Below are positions 17,001 through 29,666 of a DNA stretch of 64,000 bases, one piece after another. The notes below the pieces were generated by a model. That model did not search any database. It was not told the DNA's origin and was given only the letters and a program-made list of their open reading frames with translations. Positions within the stretch are counted from its first letter, which is position 1; each line of letters begins with the position of its first letter. Location: positions 5,084,001 through 5,148,000 of the forward strand of contig NC_051100.1 of assembly GCF_901709675.1 (NCBI RefSeq), given 5' to 3'. Origin of the DNA: Syngnathus acus. Taxonomy: Eukaryota; Chordata; Actinopteri; Syngnathiformes; Syngnathidae. The position numbers and the translations under genes are program-made.

Positions 17001-17259
17001 TAAGAAATATTTGTTACTGGAGGAACTGCTGACCAAAGAGCTCTTAGCGTTAGACTCCGTCGATCCAGAAGGTCGCGCGGACGTACGGCAGGCGAGAAGA
17101 GATGGAGTCCGTCGCGTGCAGACCATACTGGAGGCACTGGAGCAACTGGAGGAGGCACCCACGAGGCCTGCCTTGGCGGCGGGAGACAGCCCGGCACCCA
17201 AAGGAGAGCCCAGCATGATCACCAAGGAGAATGTTGAGATGGCAAAGGAGATATCCTAA
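14037..17259 (+). CDS. bag3: BAG family co-chaperone 3 (Bag3), 4 exons
   Basis: Nucleotide-exchange co-chaperone of Hsp70 that links small heat-shock proteins to selective autophagy, important in muscle. Exons: 14037-14234, 15628-15963, 16045-16383, 16468-17259; 554 residues (human 575). In order: a WW domain at about 30-62 ([19 protein letters not shown]), an IPV motif at 106-108 ([13 protein letters not shown]), a second at 202-204 ([11 protein letters not shown]), a 14-3-3 type RSQSP, a Gln/Pro-rich tract with tandem repeats, and a BAG domain at about 440-520 ([20 protein letters not shown]). The first ATG (14037) has a weak context. The in-frame ATG at 14064 has A at -3 and gives an N-terminus closer to the mammalian length, so it may be the real start. 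Confidence 0.95.
14235..15627. other. bag3 intron 1
   Basis: This 1.4-kb intron follows the exon encoding the WW domain. It contains a poly-A run near 14690 and a LINE-tail-like repeat at 15195-15262. I see no additional exon. Confidence 0.5.
15195..15262 (-). mobile_element. L2-type LINE 3' tail remnant
   Basis: Four AGAAT units are followed by AGATCTTTATTTGTCATTGT and CACATGTACAACGAAATT. Read on the minus strand this is the short 3' end plus pentamer tail of a LINE family common in percomorph fish. Only the tail is present, as expected for 5'-truncated insertions. Its position is inside bag3 intron 1. Confidence 0.6.
16595..16740 (+). repeat. Coding tandem repeats in bag3 exon 4
   Basis: A 33-bp unit encoding [11 protein letters not shown] occurs twice, followed by four 12-bp units encoding [16 protein letters not shown]. 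Together they form the low-complexity linker between the IPV region and the BAG domain. Units are nearly identical at DNA level, so length variation between individuals is likely. Confidence 0.8.
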
Positions 17260-17513
17260 CAAGAAGTGTTTGTTTGTTTGTTTGCTCGTCAACAAAATCA
17301 CACTCTGCTCAGTATTTGTGAAAGTTGCATGCGTTCATTAACAGTGTTGGTATTTCTTGCCATTCGCCACGTAATCGACGGGAGCTCTGTGCTGTCATGT
17401 TTTTTGAGATGACATCGTTGCCTTCAGTATTGTGCCAGTGTTTTCATAATAAGACACCAGTCAAGAGCGAGGTGTTGACAAAGTCAAATTTGATGAAGAG
17501 GCCTTTATCGTAC

Positions 17514-17519
17514 AATAAA
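17514..17519 (+). terminator. Candidate polyadenylation signal of bag3
   Basis: AATAAA lies 255 bases after the bag3 stop codon and is followed by A-rich and then T-rich sequence. Its distance and context suit a normal 3' end. Confidence 0.6.
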
Positions 17520-18017
17520 AAAACAAAAGTATTTTCTTAATGAATGTTATGTCTGTATTCAATATCGTATGAAGCTTTTCTCAATCCAGTCGGCACATTT
17601 GTTTGTAAACAGTGCATGAAGAGTGCAAACATTTGGGGCTTTGGAGCTAAACTCGCTGCAAAATGTTGTCAACACAAAAGCATTTCCCCTTTATTACAAT
17701 GTTGGAGTTGCTATGTGGCATAAAAAAAAATTGAGTTTGTCATTTACGATGCTGCTTTTTGGTACCTGAGTTATTTTTGTCATCTTTGCACTTCATCATG
17801 GAAATGTATCACACTGAAATGATCAGCATCAATTTTGAAATATTTGTTTCACCAATTTTGATGTGTTTTGAGTGTTTGTATAGACATTGGTTAATGTGTC
17901 ATTTCAATGCAATCTATCAAGTATTTATATTTCACGATATAATATTTTATTATATTTATGAATGTGGACCTGTGACGTGAGGACAATCAGTACTTGGTGC
18001 TAATAAGGAATCAAGAG

Positions 18018-18119
18018 TTCTAGATTGTAAGAATGGTCTTTGAAGAAACACCAAAGCCACAATCTGTATTCTAGATTGTAAGAATGGTCTTTGAAGAAAC
18101 ACCAAAGCCACAATCTGTA
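18018..18119 (+). repeat. Perfect 51-bp tandem duplication of a hairpin unit
   Basis: The 51-bp units 18018-18068 and 18069-18119 are identical. Each contains AGATTG near its start and CAATCT near its end, plus inner TGGTCTTTG and CAAAGCCA arms that pair with a one-base bulge around the loop AAGAAACAC. Each unit can therefore fold into a stem with an asymmetric internal loop. It lies 760 bases past the bag3 stop codon. Identity of the copies implies a recent duplication. Confidence 0.9.
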
Positions 18120-19241
18120 ATGTCACAGACAAAAAAATGCCTTACAAGTGCAATACGACACCAAGCTTATCACTTGAAAAGTGTCAAAATTTGCTTTATC
18201 ATTAGCCTCGCACAATTTGTGTAATGCCTTATCACTCTCACAAATTACGGATTGTGGCTTAGTATCACAGGTGACGAGTCGCAGAAAAATGCATTGCAAG
18301 TTATATTGGTATAGTTGAAATAAACCGTATTTGACAGTAATTCTGACTAATGATTTCATCCACCAAATTCAAGTCATTTAGTAATTAAGTAAAAAAAAAA
18401 AATACAGATTATGTACTAAAGTTAGACAACAAAAATAGTACTCCCCACAATACCCATTTTAATTACTTGGCACAATGGGAAAAAATGCACACACTTATAA
18501 TAAATATGGTACAACAACAACATGTCTTGATGATAGCATTCGATTAATCAATCAGAATTGTTATTATATATTAGGTCTCTTTTTATTAGTCCACTCCTTA
18601 TAATCGTGCCAGGTTTGATGCATTTCAAGTCTTCTAATTATAAAAATAACAATAGTGTGTGTCATTGCCCAACTGCTTTCTGTATTTCCCCAAAGACGCA
18701 TCTGAGTCATAGTTGAGAAAGTGTGGGTGAGTGGGAACACGAAAACCTCAACCTCAATTGCGAACAATCACGTTACAAAAAAAAAATAAAAGAATAACAA
18801 CACATTTCCAGTAGGAACTTTCCACTCCCATTAAAACCAAGTGAGTCTTGACTGGCACGCTACCTGCTTTCCAGTGGTGACGACAGGTCACGTGTCATTG
18901 TTTAGAGCAGGAAACCTGGATGGCGGCAGTTCACTGAGATAAGTCCCCTTGTATTTATGATTTACTTTTGTGCCCAGCCTAACAATGGGGAGGAACGTGT
19001 ATCCAGTGGTGAGGGAGAGCAATCGCTAATATGGGCACAAGTGGAGTAAACCTGGACAATCATCCAGCTGCTGCTAGCTTGTAGCTGTAGCTCACCAGTC
19101 AGCCGGAGGGGAACGAGGAGCTAACCCGAGTTAGCAATTCGCTGTCTGGCTAACCGCTGTCATTCTCACGACTTGACTCTTAACCTCCTCAAAGCGGTTG
19201 CTTTCGTTAGTGACTTCTTTTGTTGAACATATACGGACAAT

Positions 19242-22200
19242 ATGGAGCTATTCCAAGCCAAAGACGATTACATTCTTCAGAACGAGGACCGCGCTCTTTG
19301 GTATAGCCGAAAGGATGGTACCGTGACACTGAAACCTGGTACGTATCATTCCAACAGATGATCTTTTCCCTGAAATAAACACATTTTTCTTGACTAGTTG
19401 AAATCAAACTCCGAATCCATTTATGAATGCATATTTAGATGTAAGATCATTTGTGATGATCACCACCAACCTTAGCCACGATCATGCTTACAATTTGTTA
19501 ACTGAATAAAAATAGTAAACAAGGTTGTCGTAGTGTTTTGTCCAATTTTACCGACAAGCCGGGGAATTTTAGTGACTTTTTATATTGCACTCACAGGCGA
19601 AAACCAGACATTCAAGTTCTTAATTACACAAATCTAATTAATAGCTGTAACAAGAGTCCAATCATACGTTTGTTTTTTTGACAGCTTCCTTGACTCAATT
19701 GTTTTTGGAAACCAGTTTGTTGTGTTTAAGGCTCCTGTAATGGCTTGTCAACGTTTTAAGTGAAAGTAAAAGAAGTGATAAATTAATAGAGCATTTCTTT
19801 ACTGCTAAGGATGCTGATACCTTGAAGTCCTGTAGTCATCCTAAACAGGTTTACAGTTGCCTCTTTCATTATTTAATTGGAAAGAGGGTTTCCGCTCCTT
19901 TCTCAACTTCCACTACACTCCTGTGCACACAGGGAAGTATTTTGTGGAGTCGGGTTTGAATGGTTATTTAAGATTTTGTCCCAATTAATTTGTGGAGTCT
20001 GAAGAATTAAGAAATATTAGTATTGCACAAGTCTCATGTCAACATTCTGCTCCCTTTGCCGCACCCTTCATATGTCTCCAATTTTCACCTCTATGATGAT
20101 GAATGAATGCATCACCAGCAATACGGTTTTCCTTTGACTCAGCCTTACCACTGCTTGGTCTTAAATGATGTCACTTCCACACACACACACGGGTTTTATT
20201 TTTCTTTCAGCAACAGACCTACTGCTTGCTTGGAACCCAGTATGTTTGGGCTTGGTGGAAGGAATCATCGGAAAGATACAGCTTCACACAGGTAAAAAAA
20301 AAAAAAAAAATGGAAAGCTTCTTAAAAGGGCTACAAAATGGCAAATCTATTTCTGTGACTCGTTTTAAATTCATACGTGAAGGTGTGAAAATGAGTGCAA
20401 ATGTAGTACTTTGAAATGCATCTCGTGATGATTCAATAGATTTGTTTTCTCCCCATCCTTTGCCTATAAGAAGCACAGAGCCCGAGTTATTTTTATCATA
20501 CACGCGGGCAATTGTGATATTTTCACAGACATGGTAGTTAAGCAGGAGTTTATACAGTTTTATTCAATATTTATTTACCAGATGTCTGCTGTATTATAAA
20601 TGATTAATCAGTGTTGAGGCTGGTTCCTTCACACCTTTTCGAATGTGAGAAATTCCACATCCATCATGCACCTCCCCTTCTTCTACTCCTCTTGCCAGAT
20701 CTTCCTCTCGGCCTTGTATTAATCCGCCAGAAAGCGCTTGTTGGACATTTGCCAGGCAACCACAAAGTCTACAAGATCATCAAGATAGCCGTCATTCCTC
20801 TGTCTGATGAAGAGCCGCAGGAGCTGGAGCTGGAGGTGTGTTTGCATCCTATTCAGACAAAGCGTATAACGCTTGACCTCTTTGAGTGTTGCCAAGAATA
20901 CGATGACTGCGTCAGTGTATGATTCATAATGGGCCCATCCGCTACTACAATATATTCGTGTAGCTTTGTTTTGTTGCGAGGCCCACGTAAAGGTTAGCGA
21001 AAGTTTGCTATTGCTAAGATGTCAGTCTTTCAGGGGAGCTTCATGGATGGTGAGGCACAATATTTTCAAGTGAGTAATCCTGACAGTGAAAGATTGCTCC
21101 CCAAGAGACTGTTATTAGACTCCACCCTGTTTTACATTGTGCGGCAGAATAATAAGCCCCCCCTCCCTCTCCTCCCACCCTCGCCCATTTGTGCAAACAA
21201 ATCCAGTTGCTCCATGTAGCATGTCCATGTGTTTCCTCATTTTTGTCAAATTTACATCCATTATAATATCAGGTCTGTCTGGGTGACATTTTGTATCCAC
21301 TAAAATGACACAAGCTCCTCTTTTTCAGCTGTGCAAAAAGCATCATTTTGGAATTGACAAATCAGAGAAACTGGTTCAGTCTCCTGATGAGTCCAAGTTA
21401 ATGAAAACCTTAAGCCAGATCAAATCCAATGTGGCTGTGCCCATTAAGAAAAAGGTAGGTCTCACTTCACACACCTTTGGTGTTTCTGATGTTTATTCTA
21501 CTCTACCCGTTTAACAACTTAACTTCCTACCTAACCTACCCGACCTGGCCCTACTTTCTTACCTACCTAACCCACACAACTTGCCCAATCCAGTATTCCC
21601 CTGCCTTCCAGGTAAAGGAAAACAAAGAGAAGGAACGTCTCGAGAGGCGGCTGCTCGATGAGCTCTACAAAATATTCATGGATTCTGACTCCTTCTACTA
21701 CAGCCCAACCTATGACCTGACAAACACTGTGCAGCGTCAAGGAGAATTGGAAAAGACCAATTTACCGCTTTGGAAGCAGGTCTGGAGGGAAACACAACTT
21801 GGACCATGGTCCTAACTTCTATCGGATTGTGAAATATGAAAGTTGGACGGATAAACGAAACTGTTTATTTATTTTTGTGAAAGGTGGATGACCGTTTCTT
21901 CTGGAACAAACATATGATTCAAGATCTTGTAGACCTGCAGGTAATGCTTTTCCCCCTATTATTATTTTTTTCCCCTCTCGCATTAAGACTGGAATAAATT
22001 TACTGTGTCCAGCTGTCCAAATATCTCAACATGAGCAAAGTTTAAGCACCATGACATGATAATCATTAAGTAATAAAAATGATGCAAGGTACAGAGATTA
22101 TCTCTTGCATGCAATATGTGATATAGGGTCAAATAGATTGTATTTGTGTCTTAAATAGATTACATGATACTGTTCCTTCAGCAGAGGCGGCTTTTCTCAG

Positions 22201-25200
22201 ATTACCAGTTCATTTACTTTCCAACACTTAGAGCCACAAAGCAAATGTTAAACCACTTGGAATATTGCTTTGGTAAAAATAGGTGTCCTTCCTTCTGTGA
22301 CATCAGAAGTGCCTCTCCCATGTGCTGTTACAGTGGAACAGGCCTACTCTATTGTATCATTCCATTTCCTTAGTCTCCATGGCCAGCGAAAGCACCGGCG
22401 CACAAACACAGCAACAATCTTCTGCTATGCGTTTTTCAATTTGGGAACAAAGAGCTTCGATGAATTGGTGAAGACAAAAATGATTTCATTGGCAAGTCCT
22501 AAATTACACAAAAATAGTTTTCATTTTTCTTCTCAATGTTTTTTTCTTTTGCTTCCACTGTGGTCATGTTTGAGTCTTATATTTACTGGACAAGTACTGA
22601 CAAAGATGTTATTCTAAACAGTAAATATTTCTTCTATCACAGACCCCTGAGGTGGACTTTTGGGTGATACCAATCATCCAGGGCTTTGTCCAAGTGGAGG
22701 AACTTGTGGTGAATTACAATGAAACGTCTGATGAGGAACGGAGCAGTCCTGAAACTCCACCGCAGGAGGTGACCTGCGTTGACGACATCCATCCCCGCTT
22801 CACCGTCGCCCTCATCTCCAGACGTAGCCGCCACCGAGCAGGTACACTACCAAGCTGTAGCGCTTATGAACTACAAGGTCTTCTTTCCAATATAATTGTT
22901 TCAGAGTAGGTTTACATAATACAGAAAACCACTATTGACTTTTCACGTGAAAAAGTTGAATAGTCTCTCTGTCCATTCTCCTCGTCCAAAGGAATGCGGT
23001 ACAAACGTCGAGGAGTCGATACAGACGGCCATGTGGCTAACTATGTGGAGACGGAGCAGCTGATCCACGTGCACAGCCACACTCTGTCCTTTGTGCAGAC
23101 TCGTGGCTCTGTGCCTGTCTTCTGGAGCCAGGCAGGATACCGCTACAATCCCCGACCACGCTTGGAGAAAGGTCAGTGGGCGGAAATCATTTCTCAGCCA
23201 TTATTGCACTTCTCATATTTGTGGCTCATTCTAATCCGAACACATTGTTTGAACATTAGTTTGATAGTCTCTCGAGATATTTTCTGTTGAAATGTTAAAA
23301 ATGTACATTTGTTTGTTTTCTGCCATTTTAGAAGAGAAGGAGACCATGCCGTACTTTGCTGCCCACTTCGACGAGCAACTTGAACTCTACAGGAAAGAAG
23401 TAGGTTTGCAGGTGTATGTGTAATTTTAAAATGATTGTTGCCATTGCACCTCCCTCCCCCAATTGCTTTTGGTGTGAATGTTCGCAGCGTCCTTCCTCGC
23501 TAAATCGTTTACACCCTGCCAAAGTGTATTTAGACACCTACCGTCTATTCGTGTATTGCAACACGAGCATTGGTTAGATTAGAGGTGAGCAATTCAATTT
23601 GCCATGGGGCCACATGAGAAATGAAGAGTTGTCGAGGAACGCGCCAACATGTTAACCTCAGTTGTGTTCCATATGTTCCAAACTCCAAAATGCGACATGC
23701 TATATGCTCTTTGTTCTTCATTTCAGGTCATCATTAACTTAGTTGACCAAAGTGGACGAGAGAAGTTGATTGGGGATGCGTATCTAAAGCAAGTGCTTCT
23801 TTACAACAACCCAAACCTCACCTATGTGTCATTTGACTTCCACGAGCACTGGTAAGACAATTACTTTGGCTGTGATGTGTTTACAATTTCATTTTGGGGT
23901 AACGCTGTGCATTTTCTTCCCTTTTCTCCGCCTCTCGTACTCTATCTTAGTCGAGGGATGAAATTTGAAAATGTGCAAATACTGACAGATGCCATCTGTG
24001 ACATCATCACTGACATGAAATGGGCCTGGTAAGTGTGACTGGCTATTTTGCAATGAGCTGAAAAGGACAGTGTGTTATTTTAAGACATTCGAGAAAATCT
24101 AGAAAATGATGTACCATAGTGTTATCAGATTTGTCAGCTAATGCACCCTGTTACATTTGGATGTCTCTGCTAGGGTGGACCAAGCTGGCGTCATCTGCAA
24201 GCAAGAGGGAATCTTTCGAGTCAATTGCATGGATTGTCTGGACAGGACCAACGTAGTCCAGGCTGCTATTGCTCGGGTGGTTATGGAACAGCAGGTAAAA
24301 TAATTACAAAGAACAAGAGCATCTATTTCGCCAGCATTCAACCCCTTGGGTTTCTCCGGGGAATCTAGCAAACAGCATTCTCCAATTTCTAATGTTGACT
24401 TCTCTCAGCTGAAGAAATTGGGTGTGATGCCTCCGGAGCAGCCGCTACCTCTCCAATGTTATCGGATCTATCAGATCATGTGGGCCAACAATGGCGACAC
24501 CATCAGCAGACAGTACGCTGGAACAGCAGCACTTAAGGTATGAGTTCTCTTACACACACATCCCGTGTGGGATCCAGTAATGGATTTTACAAAATGGTTT
24601 CCAATAGTGAGGACACTGTTTTGTTTGTAGGGAGATTTTACAAGGACGGGGGAGCGAAAACTGGCTGGTGTGATGAAGGATGGCGTGAACTCAGCCAACC
24701 GTTACTATCTGAACCGATTCAGAGATGCTTACAGACAAGCAGTAATCGGTAGGAAACCTTTGCCGATAGTGTGCCCGCCCGCACATCAAAACAACTCTTC
24801 ACGTAGCGTCTCACCATTTGCTTTGCAGATCTCATGATGGGTCATCCAGTGACTGAAGACCTCTATTCGATTTTCAGTAAGGAGAAGGAGCATGAAGAAA
24901 AAGAGCAGGAAAGCCAAAGAGGAGCCCAGGAGCAAGTCAGCCTGTTGTTGCAGACATACATGCAGCTTCTCTTACACGATGATGAGAGGTTTCACGGTGG
25001 TTGGGCTCTCATTAACTGTGACATGAGGTTTGCAGCACGTTTCTTTCGCGGTTATTTTATGGGTCGTTTAAAGTACAAAGCAACCATTACTATCACATTT
25101 ACTGTGCTAGAAATCTCTTAAGTGTTTTGAGCTCAAAGTACATATGGCTTCTTCTTCTTCTTTTCAGTCTTATCGACGCCACTAATAAAGACGTGGGCGT

Positions 25201-27226
25201 TCTTCTGCTTCTGTCTGACAAAGCCTACTACATTGCTTAGTAAGTCTAAACAAAATATTCCAACCTATTCAATGGGATCTCATCCTCTGGTTGCATTCAT
25301 CCCTAGCTACGACGAAGAAGCGGATAAAGTCAACCAGTACCAGCGCCTCAATTTAGAGGGTTTGGAAAAGATCGAAATTGGTAAGTGTTCAATTTGACTC
25401 AAAGCAGAAGCGACTGGGATTTGTGTCACCGTCTGAGTCAGCCAGCATTTCCGAAAAGTGTGTACGTAGCAGTTTCTCTCAGTGCCCTTATATTAATATT
25501 GGTGATGATTCATTCAAGGAAATGAAAACTAACACCCCACAAAAAAAAAAAAAAAATGCAAGTGAAGTTGTAAGTGTGAATATTCTTTTGCAGGTCCAGA
25601 ACCGACACTGTTTGGCAAACCAAAGTTCTGCTGTATGCGTCTGCATTACAAAAATGAAGTGTCAAGTGGATACTTTCACACACTGCGAGCAGCCACCCGA
25701 AATCCTGAGGATGACGGAAAAGGTTGCATATGTACCTTTGCATCACTAGACATTGAATATTTTTAGAATCAATTCTATAGATTAATCAGATGAAATGTTC
25801 TTTTGTATTCCAAAACCATATTTCTCCATTGTTGATTTAATTCTTAAATATTATACTCCTACACTGTCATTTCTCCTGTGGGGATGATTAAAGGATTTTC
25901 TTTTCTTGTTTCAGATACACTACAGTGCATTGCTGAGATGCTTCGCATTACAAAACAGGCCAGGGGGTTGGAACTACTGGTGGTTGAAAAGAAGTTGGAG
26001 AGGTCATTTGTACATCCATCACTATATTCATAATACTGCCTAAACACAATGTTAGTCCTGACGTTAATGTTTTTTTTCTTTTCTTCAGGCGTCAGAGCAG
26101 ACCTCATGAAGATATCATGGGGATCCAGAACAAAATTGGTGAGCAGGCGCAGGGCAGCTCTGGGCTGGCTCAAGGCAAAAGTTTCCTCCTCAATAAGTTC
26201 TCCTCTTTGAATCAGAAAGTAAAACAGACCAAAACGAACGTGAACATCAGCACCTTCAAGCCTCTCGGCAAGCTGGGAAATTTCTCTAAGCCTGACGTGA
26301 AGGTCAATTTCCTGAAGCCACATGTTAACCTGTGGAAGTCAGACAGCAGCTTGGACACATCTGATGGCAATCCCGTCGCAGGAACCTCCAAAGATACCAA
26401 CGACGTCAATTTTGATCTCTCGGATGATTCCGACTCTTATAATTCGGACACTGACCAACCGCGCTCCAGCTCCTTTGAGAATGTGGACTACGTGCTGCCC
26501 AGCTGTGGCATCGTAGCATCTAACCCGAGACTGGGCAGTCGCTCCCAGTCCGTAAGTAGCGCCGAGCTAAATATTCCCTCAATTATCCGCGTCAGTGGCT
26601 GCGAAGGCCAACAGGAGAGCTCTTCTCAGGTCAGCGAAGACAAGTCCCCGGCCTCAGTGGCTGAAGAAGCCATTCTGATTGACTTCGACACTCCCTTTGA
26701 TGCCTACTGCCACCAGTTTGTCCAGGACGCGCAGACCAAACCCGTCGAGGTCTTCGGAGAACGGCCGCCCAAGCCCATCGTGCCTGCGCAGAATAAAAGC
26801 CCAGCGGACCCCAAGCAGCCAAGCACAACGCCACAGCATCAGCAGGAGGAGGAGGAGTCAAACCTCCCCAGGCCATCCCAGCTTGACGTCCAGACCACTA
26901 CCTCCTCTTCGAACCTTCTCAACATTCAAAAGCCTAGCTCTGCCGTGTCAGGTGGCTCTCAGAGGAGTCTGGGCTCACAGCTGGAGAGCAGCCTTGGCCC
27001 TTCGCCCGCTGACAGCAACGGCAGCCGGGTCGTGTCCCCCTTTGCCAAGATCAAGAGCTCCATGGTCCAGGTTGCCAGTCTCACCCAAGCGGGGCTCACT
27101 CAGGGCATCAATTTTGCCGTGGCCAAGGTGCAAAAAAGCCCGGAGCCCGAGACGGTCAACGAGGCCCAAGAGAGTGAGTTGAAGGCAATGTTTACGCAGT
27201 GCCAGACCAGGATCATTCAGATCTAG
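19242..27226 (+). CDS. inpp5f: Inositol polyphosphate 4-phosphatase Sac2 (Inpp5f), 20 exons
   Basis: Sac-domain phosphatase of early endosomes that removes the 4-phosphate from PI4P. Exons: 19242-19338, 20211-20291, 20699-20835, 21329-21454, 21612-21779, 21884-21940, 22643-22841, 22992-23171, 23332-23399, 23727-23851, 23951-24028, 24174-24294, 24409-24537, 24631-24748, 24829-25027, 25168-25239, 25307-25380, 25594-25722, 25915-26002, 26089-27226. All GT-AG; the frame closes to 1127 residues (human 1132). The Sac domain carries the catalytic CX5R motif as NCMDCLDRT with nucleophile Cys457. The hSac2 region follows (FGKPKFCCMRLHYKN, RNPEEDGK). The single long last exon encodes the disordered tail, ending in a conserved QCQTRIIQI. 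The donor of exon 18 (gttgca) is weak. The start was chosen by the conserved N-terminus MELFQAKDDYILQ and an A at -3. Confidence 0.96.
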
Positions 27227-27590
27227 TGCTTTGCTCAGAGAAGCAGTTTTGGAGGACGTCATATAAAAACGTGTCGTTAGCGTAGCGGTAGCAATGACTT
27301 GTCCTTAGCCTCACTCCTTGGCCAACACATGTGCCGTCACTTATATACCCTTTAGTTTAAGTAGCCAGTGTTGTACAGAATTGAGAACGATAGGCAGTAC
27401 TAACAATGTTTACATGCACACAAGAACATGCAGTTTCTCTTTTTTAAAAGGAACATTTTGCACCTTACAATATCCTCCAAATTCAGGCGTTTGTCAATTT
27501 TATCGGTTGTCACTCGCCATCATATTTTCTTATCTCGATTTTTAAAGCCACCCCTGACAAAATGTGCAATTTAATACTGTATATACATAA

Positions 27591-27596
27591 AATAAA
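27591..27596 (+). terminator. Proximal polyadenylation signal candidate of inpp5f
   Basis: AATAAA lies 365 bases after the inpp5f stop codon. A second AATAAA is at 29384-29389, so alternative 3' ends are possible. Which is used cannot be told from the sequence. Confidence 0.4.
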
Positions 27597-28658
27597 TCCG
27601 TTTTTCAAAAGGTTTACCACTTCTACATCGGAGGCACGTTTCTATAAAAGGCTGCATGTGTGCATCAGCAAGCTAAACCATTTTCAAACTAACCCTTCCA
27701 CTTTGCCTCAGTGGAAGAATTTAACACATATATTCCGGAAAACAAAGCTACAGCAAACCATAAGTCATTTTTAAGGAGCTTGAATGGTGTGCAGTTTTTT
27801 GTGCATGTAAACATAACACTGTCCTCAGGTGATTTTAATGCCCACAATGCTTGCATGACAAGTTGGTGCTAATGGCTGACTTTGACAGAGCAGATCATTA
27901 TTAGCTGCATGATAATAGACCAACTCTGGATTAATAATGTACGACACAGTATGTGCAGGTCACCTATTGGTATTTGTGATAGATAATAATCTTTCGTAAG
28001 AGCTGTCCTTAATGTCTGACCAACTAACTTGTGCGGATCCGACATGATGTTCTGGTGTAAACTATTAGAAACTAACAAGACAACACCTATGTAATATCAA
28101 TATTGTCAAGTGTTGCTATTATGTAGTTCAAACTTTGATGACACAACACCTTAGTAAGAGTTTGATGATTGTGAGTGTGTTCGGAGTATCTGCTCTGTTC
28201 CCTGTTTAACACCTTCCCTTGGGATTTTTTGTTTTGTTTTTTATGGATGCTAGGGTGGCAGCTAAATGGAGATAAGAGCATATATCGGAATCAAATATAT
28301 CAATATATATTTTGAAAAGTTGTATCAAAAGGAAGAAGGGTGTCTCCATATAACCGGTCTTTAAAGGGTCGGACTAATTCACTGTAATTTAAATTCACAT
28401 TGTAGATTGTTGTTGTATAGACAGCCGAGTAGCACATTCTAAGTATATATGCAAATGCACCGATTCAATTATAAAGAAACTCCTGAAACTGAAAGCTTAC
28501 TTGCCTTAACGGGGAATTAAAGTGGGACTCTGTGTATATCAGGTATTTGTCGTAAAATCTACGTTTTCGATCCTTTTTTTTCTTCCCCACGTTATATTTG
28601 TGTACTGTACTGTATAGAAAATGTTCAGGGTAACTCATCTTGGGATATTTTATCAGCA

Positions 28659-28675
28659 CCCCCCCCCCCCCCCCC
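28659..28675. repeat. Poly-C run
   Basis: A mononucleotide run of 17 C lies in the inpp5f/mcmbp convergent region. Such runs are prone to length error in sequencing and assembly. Confidence 0.9.
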
Positions 28676-29666
28676 ATTTTATGATCAGAGGTTTTGCATC
28701 ATTGTTTTCTGAAAATATTCAATTGGAGACTCTGCCATGCGTAATCTAGGGAGTTAAAGATTTGGGGTCACTGTATCAAACCGATTGTAGTCTGGTCTGT
28801 GTTGAGATGGAATATCCCAAGATAATTGGTCACACTTTTCATATTTATCGTCATTAAATTCGCAAGTTTCAATTGTTTACCTTGTGGTTGCTGTATTATT
28901 ATTATTATTTTGGAGAGTGGAGCTGCCAAAAGCTTTAAGGTATTGCTGGAATGTAGTTTTAATGCAGAAGTTGTATTTAAATAATGCATTAGGATTACAA
29001 CACTGGAGGAAAAGGAATCCTCAACATTCCTAAGAGACACCACAATTATGTTTTTTTTTTGTAATGTAATAGTTTGCATTATTGTAATCCTGTTGAGGGT
29101 GATACTCTTCATTTATTTTTGACACAAGTACTTCAGCAACAATGTATTCATTTTCTTTCTGTTGTGCTTGTCCTGCCCTCCTACAACACGACAAGTTCTT
29201 AAAGCATTTCTTCAGCACTGTAGCCATGTCATCTGCTTGTGGGTCACCCCTTTTTTTTAGTCAACCCTCTTCCAGTGTTGACATTGTATTATATATATTA
29301 AAGTCTCCTATTTATTCTCATCCTCTTTGGGTGTTACTTGATGGAAAAGTGCATTGTCTACTTTTTGTCCAATATTCCACTGGAATAAAAAGTATGAGTG
29401 AATGAATGTGTAGCATGATGTTTGTTATGTACAGTAAGCTCACTTAGCAAATGAATGGGAATACCAGGATACGTGCATTATTTATAAAGGGAAAAAACAA
29501 AAAACAAAACTATTTTTCTACAACCTTATTTACATTTGTGAACAATTATAAACATGAACAATTGTGTACAGGCATAGCGGTGACAACTGTTAGCTACACA
29601 GCGACAAAAATAACGAACAGATGAAATGAGATTTTTTTTTTAGTATCAAAAAGAGAATAACAGTAA

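Larger units (their letters stand above)
17260..19241. other. bag3 3' region and inpp5f promoter region
   Basis: The first part is the bag3 3' UTR, with AATAAA at 17514-17519. A perfect tandem duplication lies at 18018-18119. The last 200 bases are GC-richer with AGCTAGC-like words common in teleost 5' UTRs and lead into the inpp5f start codon. No gene or RNA gene was identified in between. Confidence 0.55.
27227..29666. other. Convergent 3' region between inpp5f and mcmbp
   Basis: This 2.4-kb AT-rich stretch lies between stop codons that face each other. Plus-strand AATAAA signals at 27591-27596 and 29384-29389 would give inpp5f 3' UTRs of about 0.37 or 2.2 kb. A 17-base poly-C run is at 28659-28675. 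Short open frames on both strands look random. No RNA gene was recognised. Confidence 0.55.
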
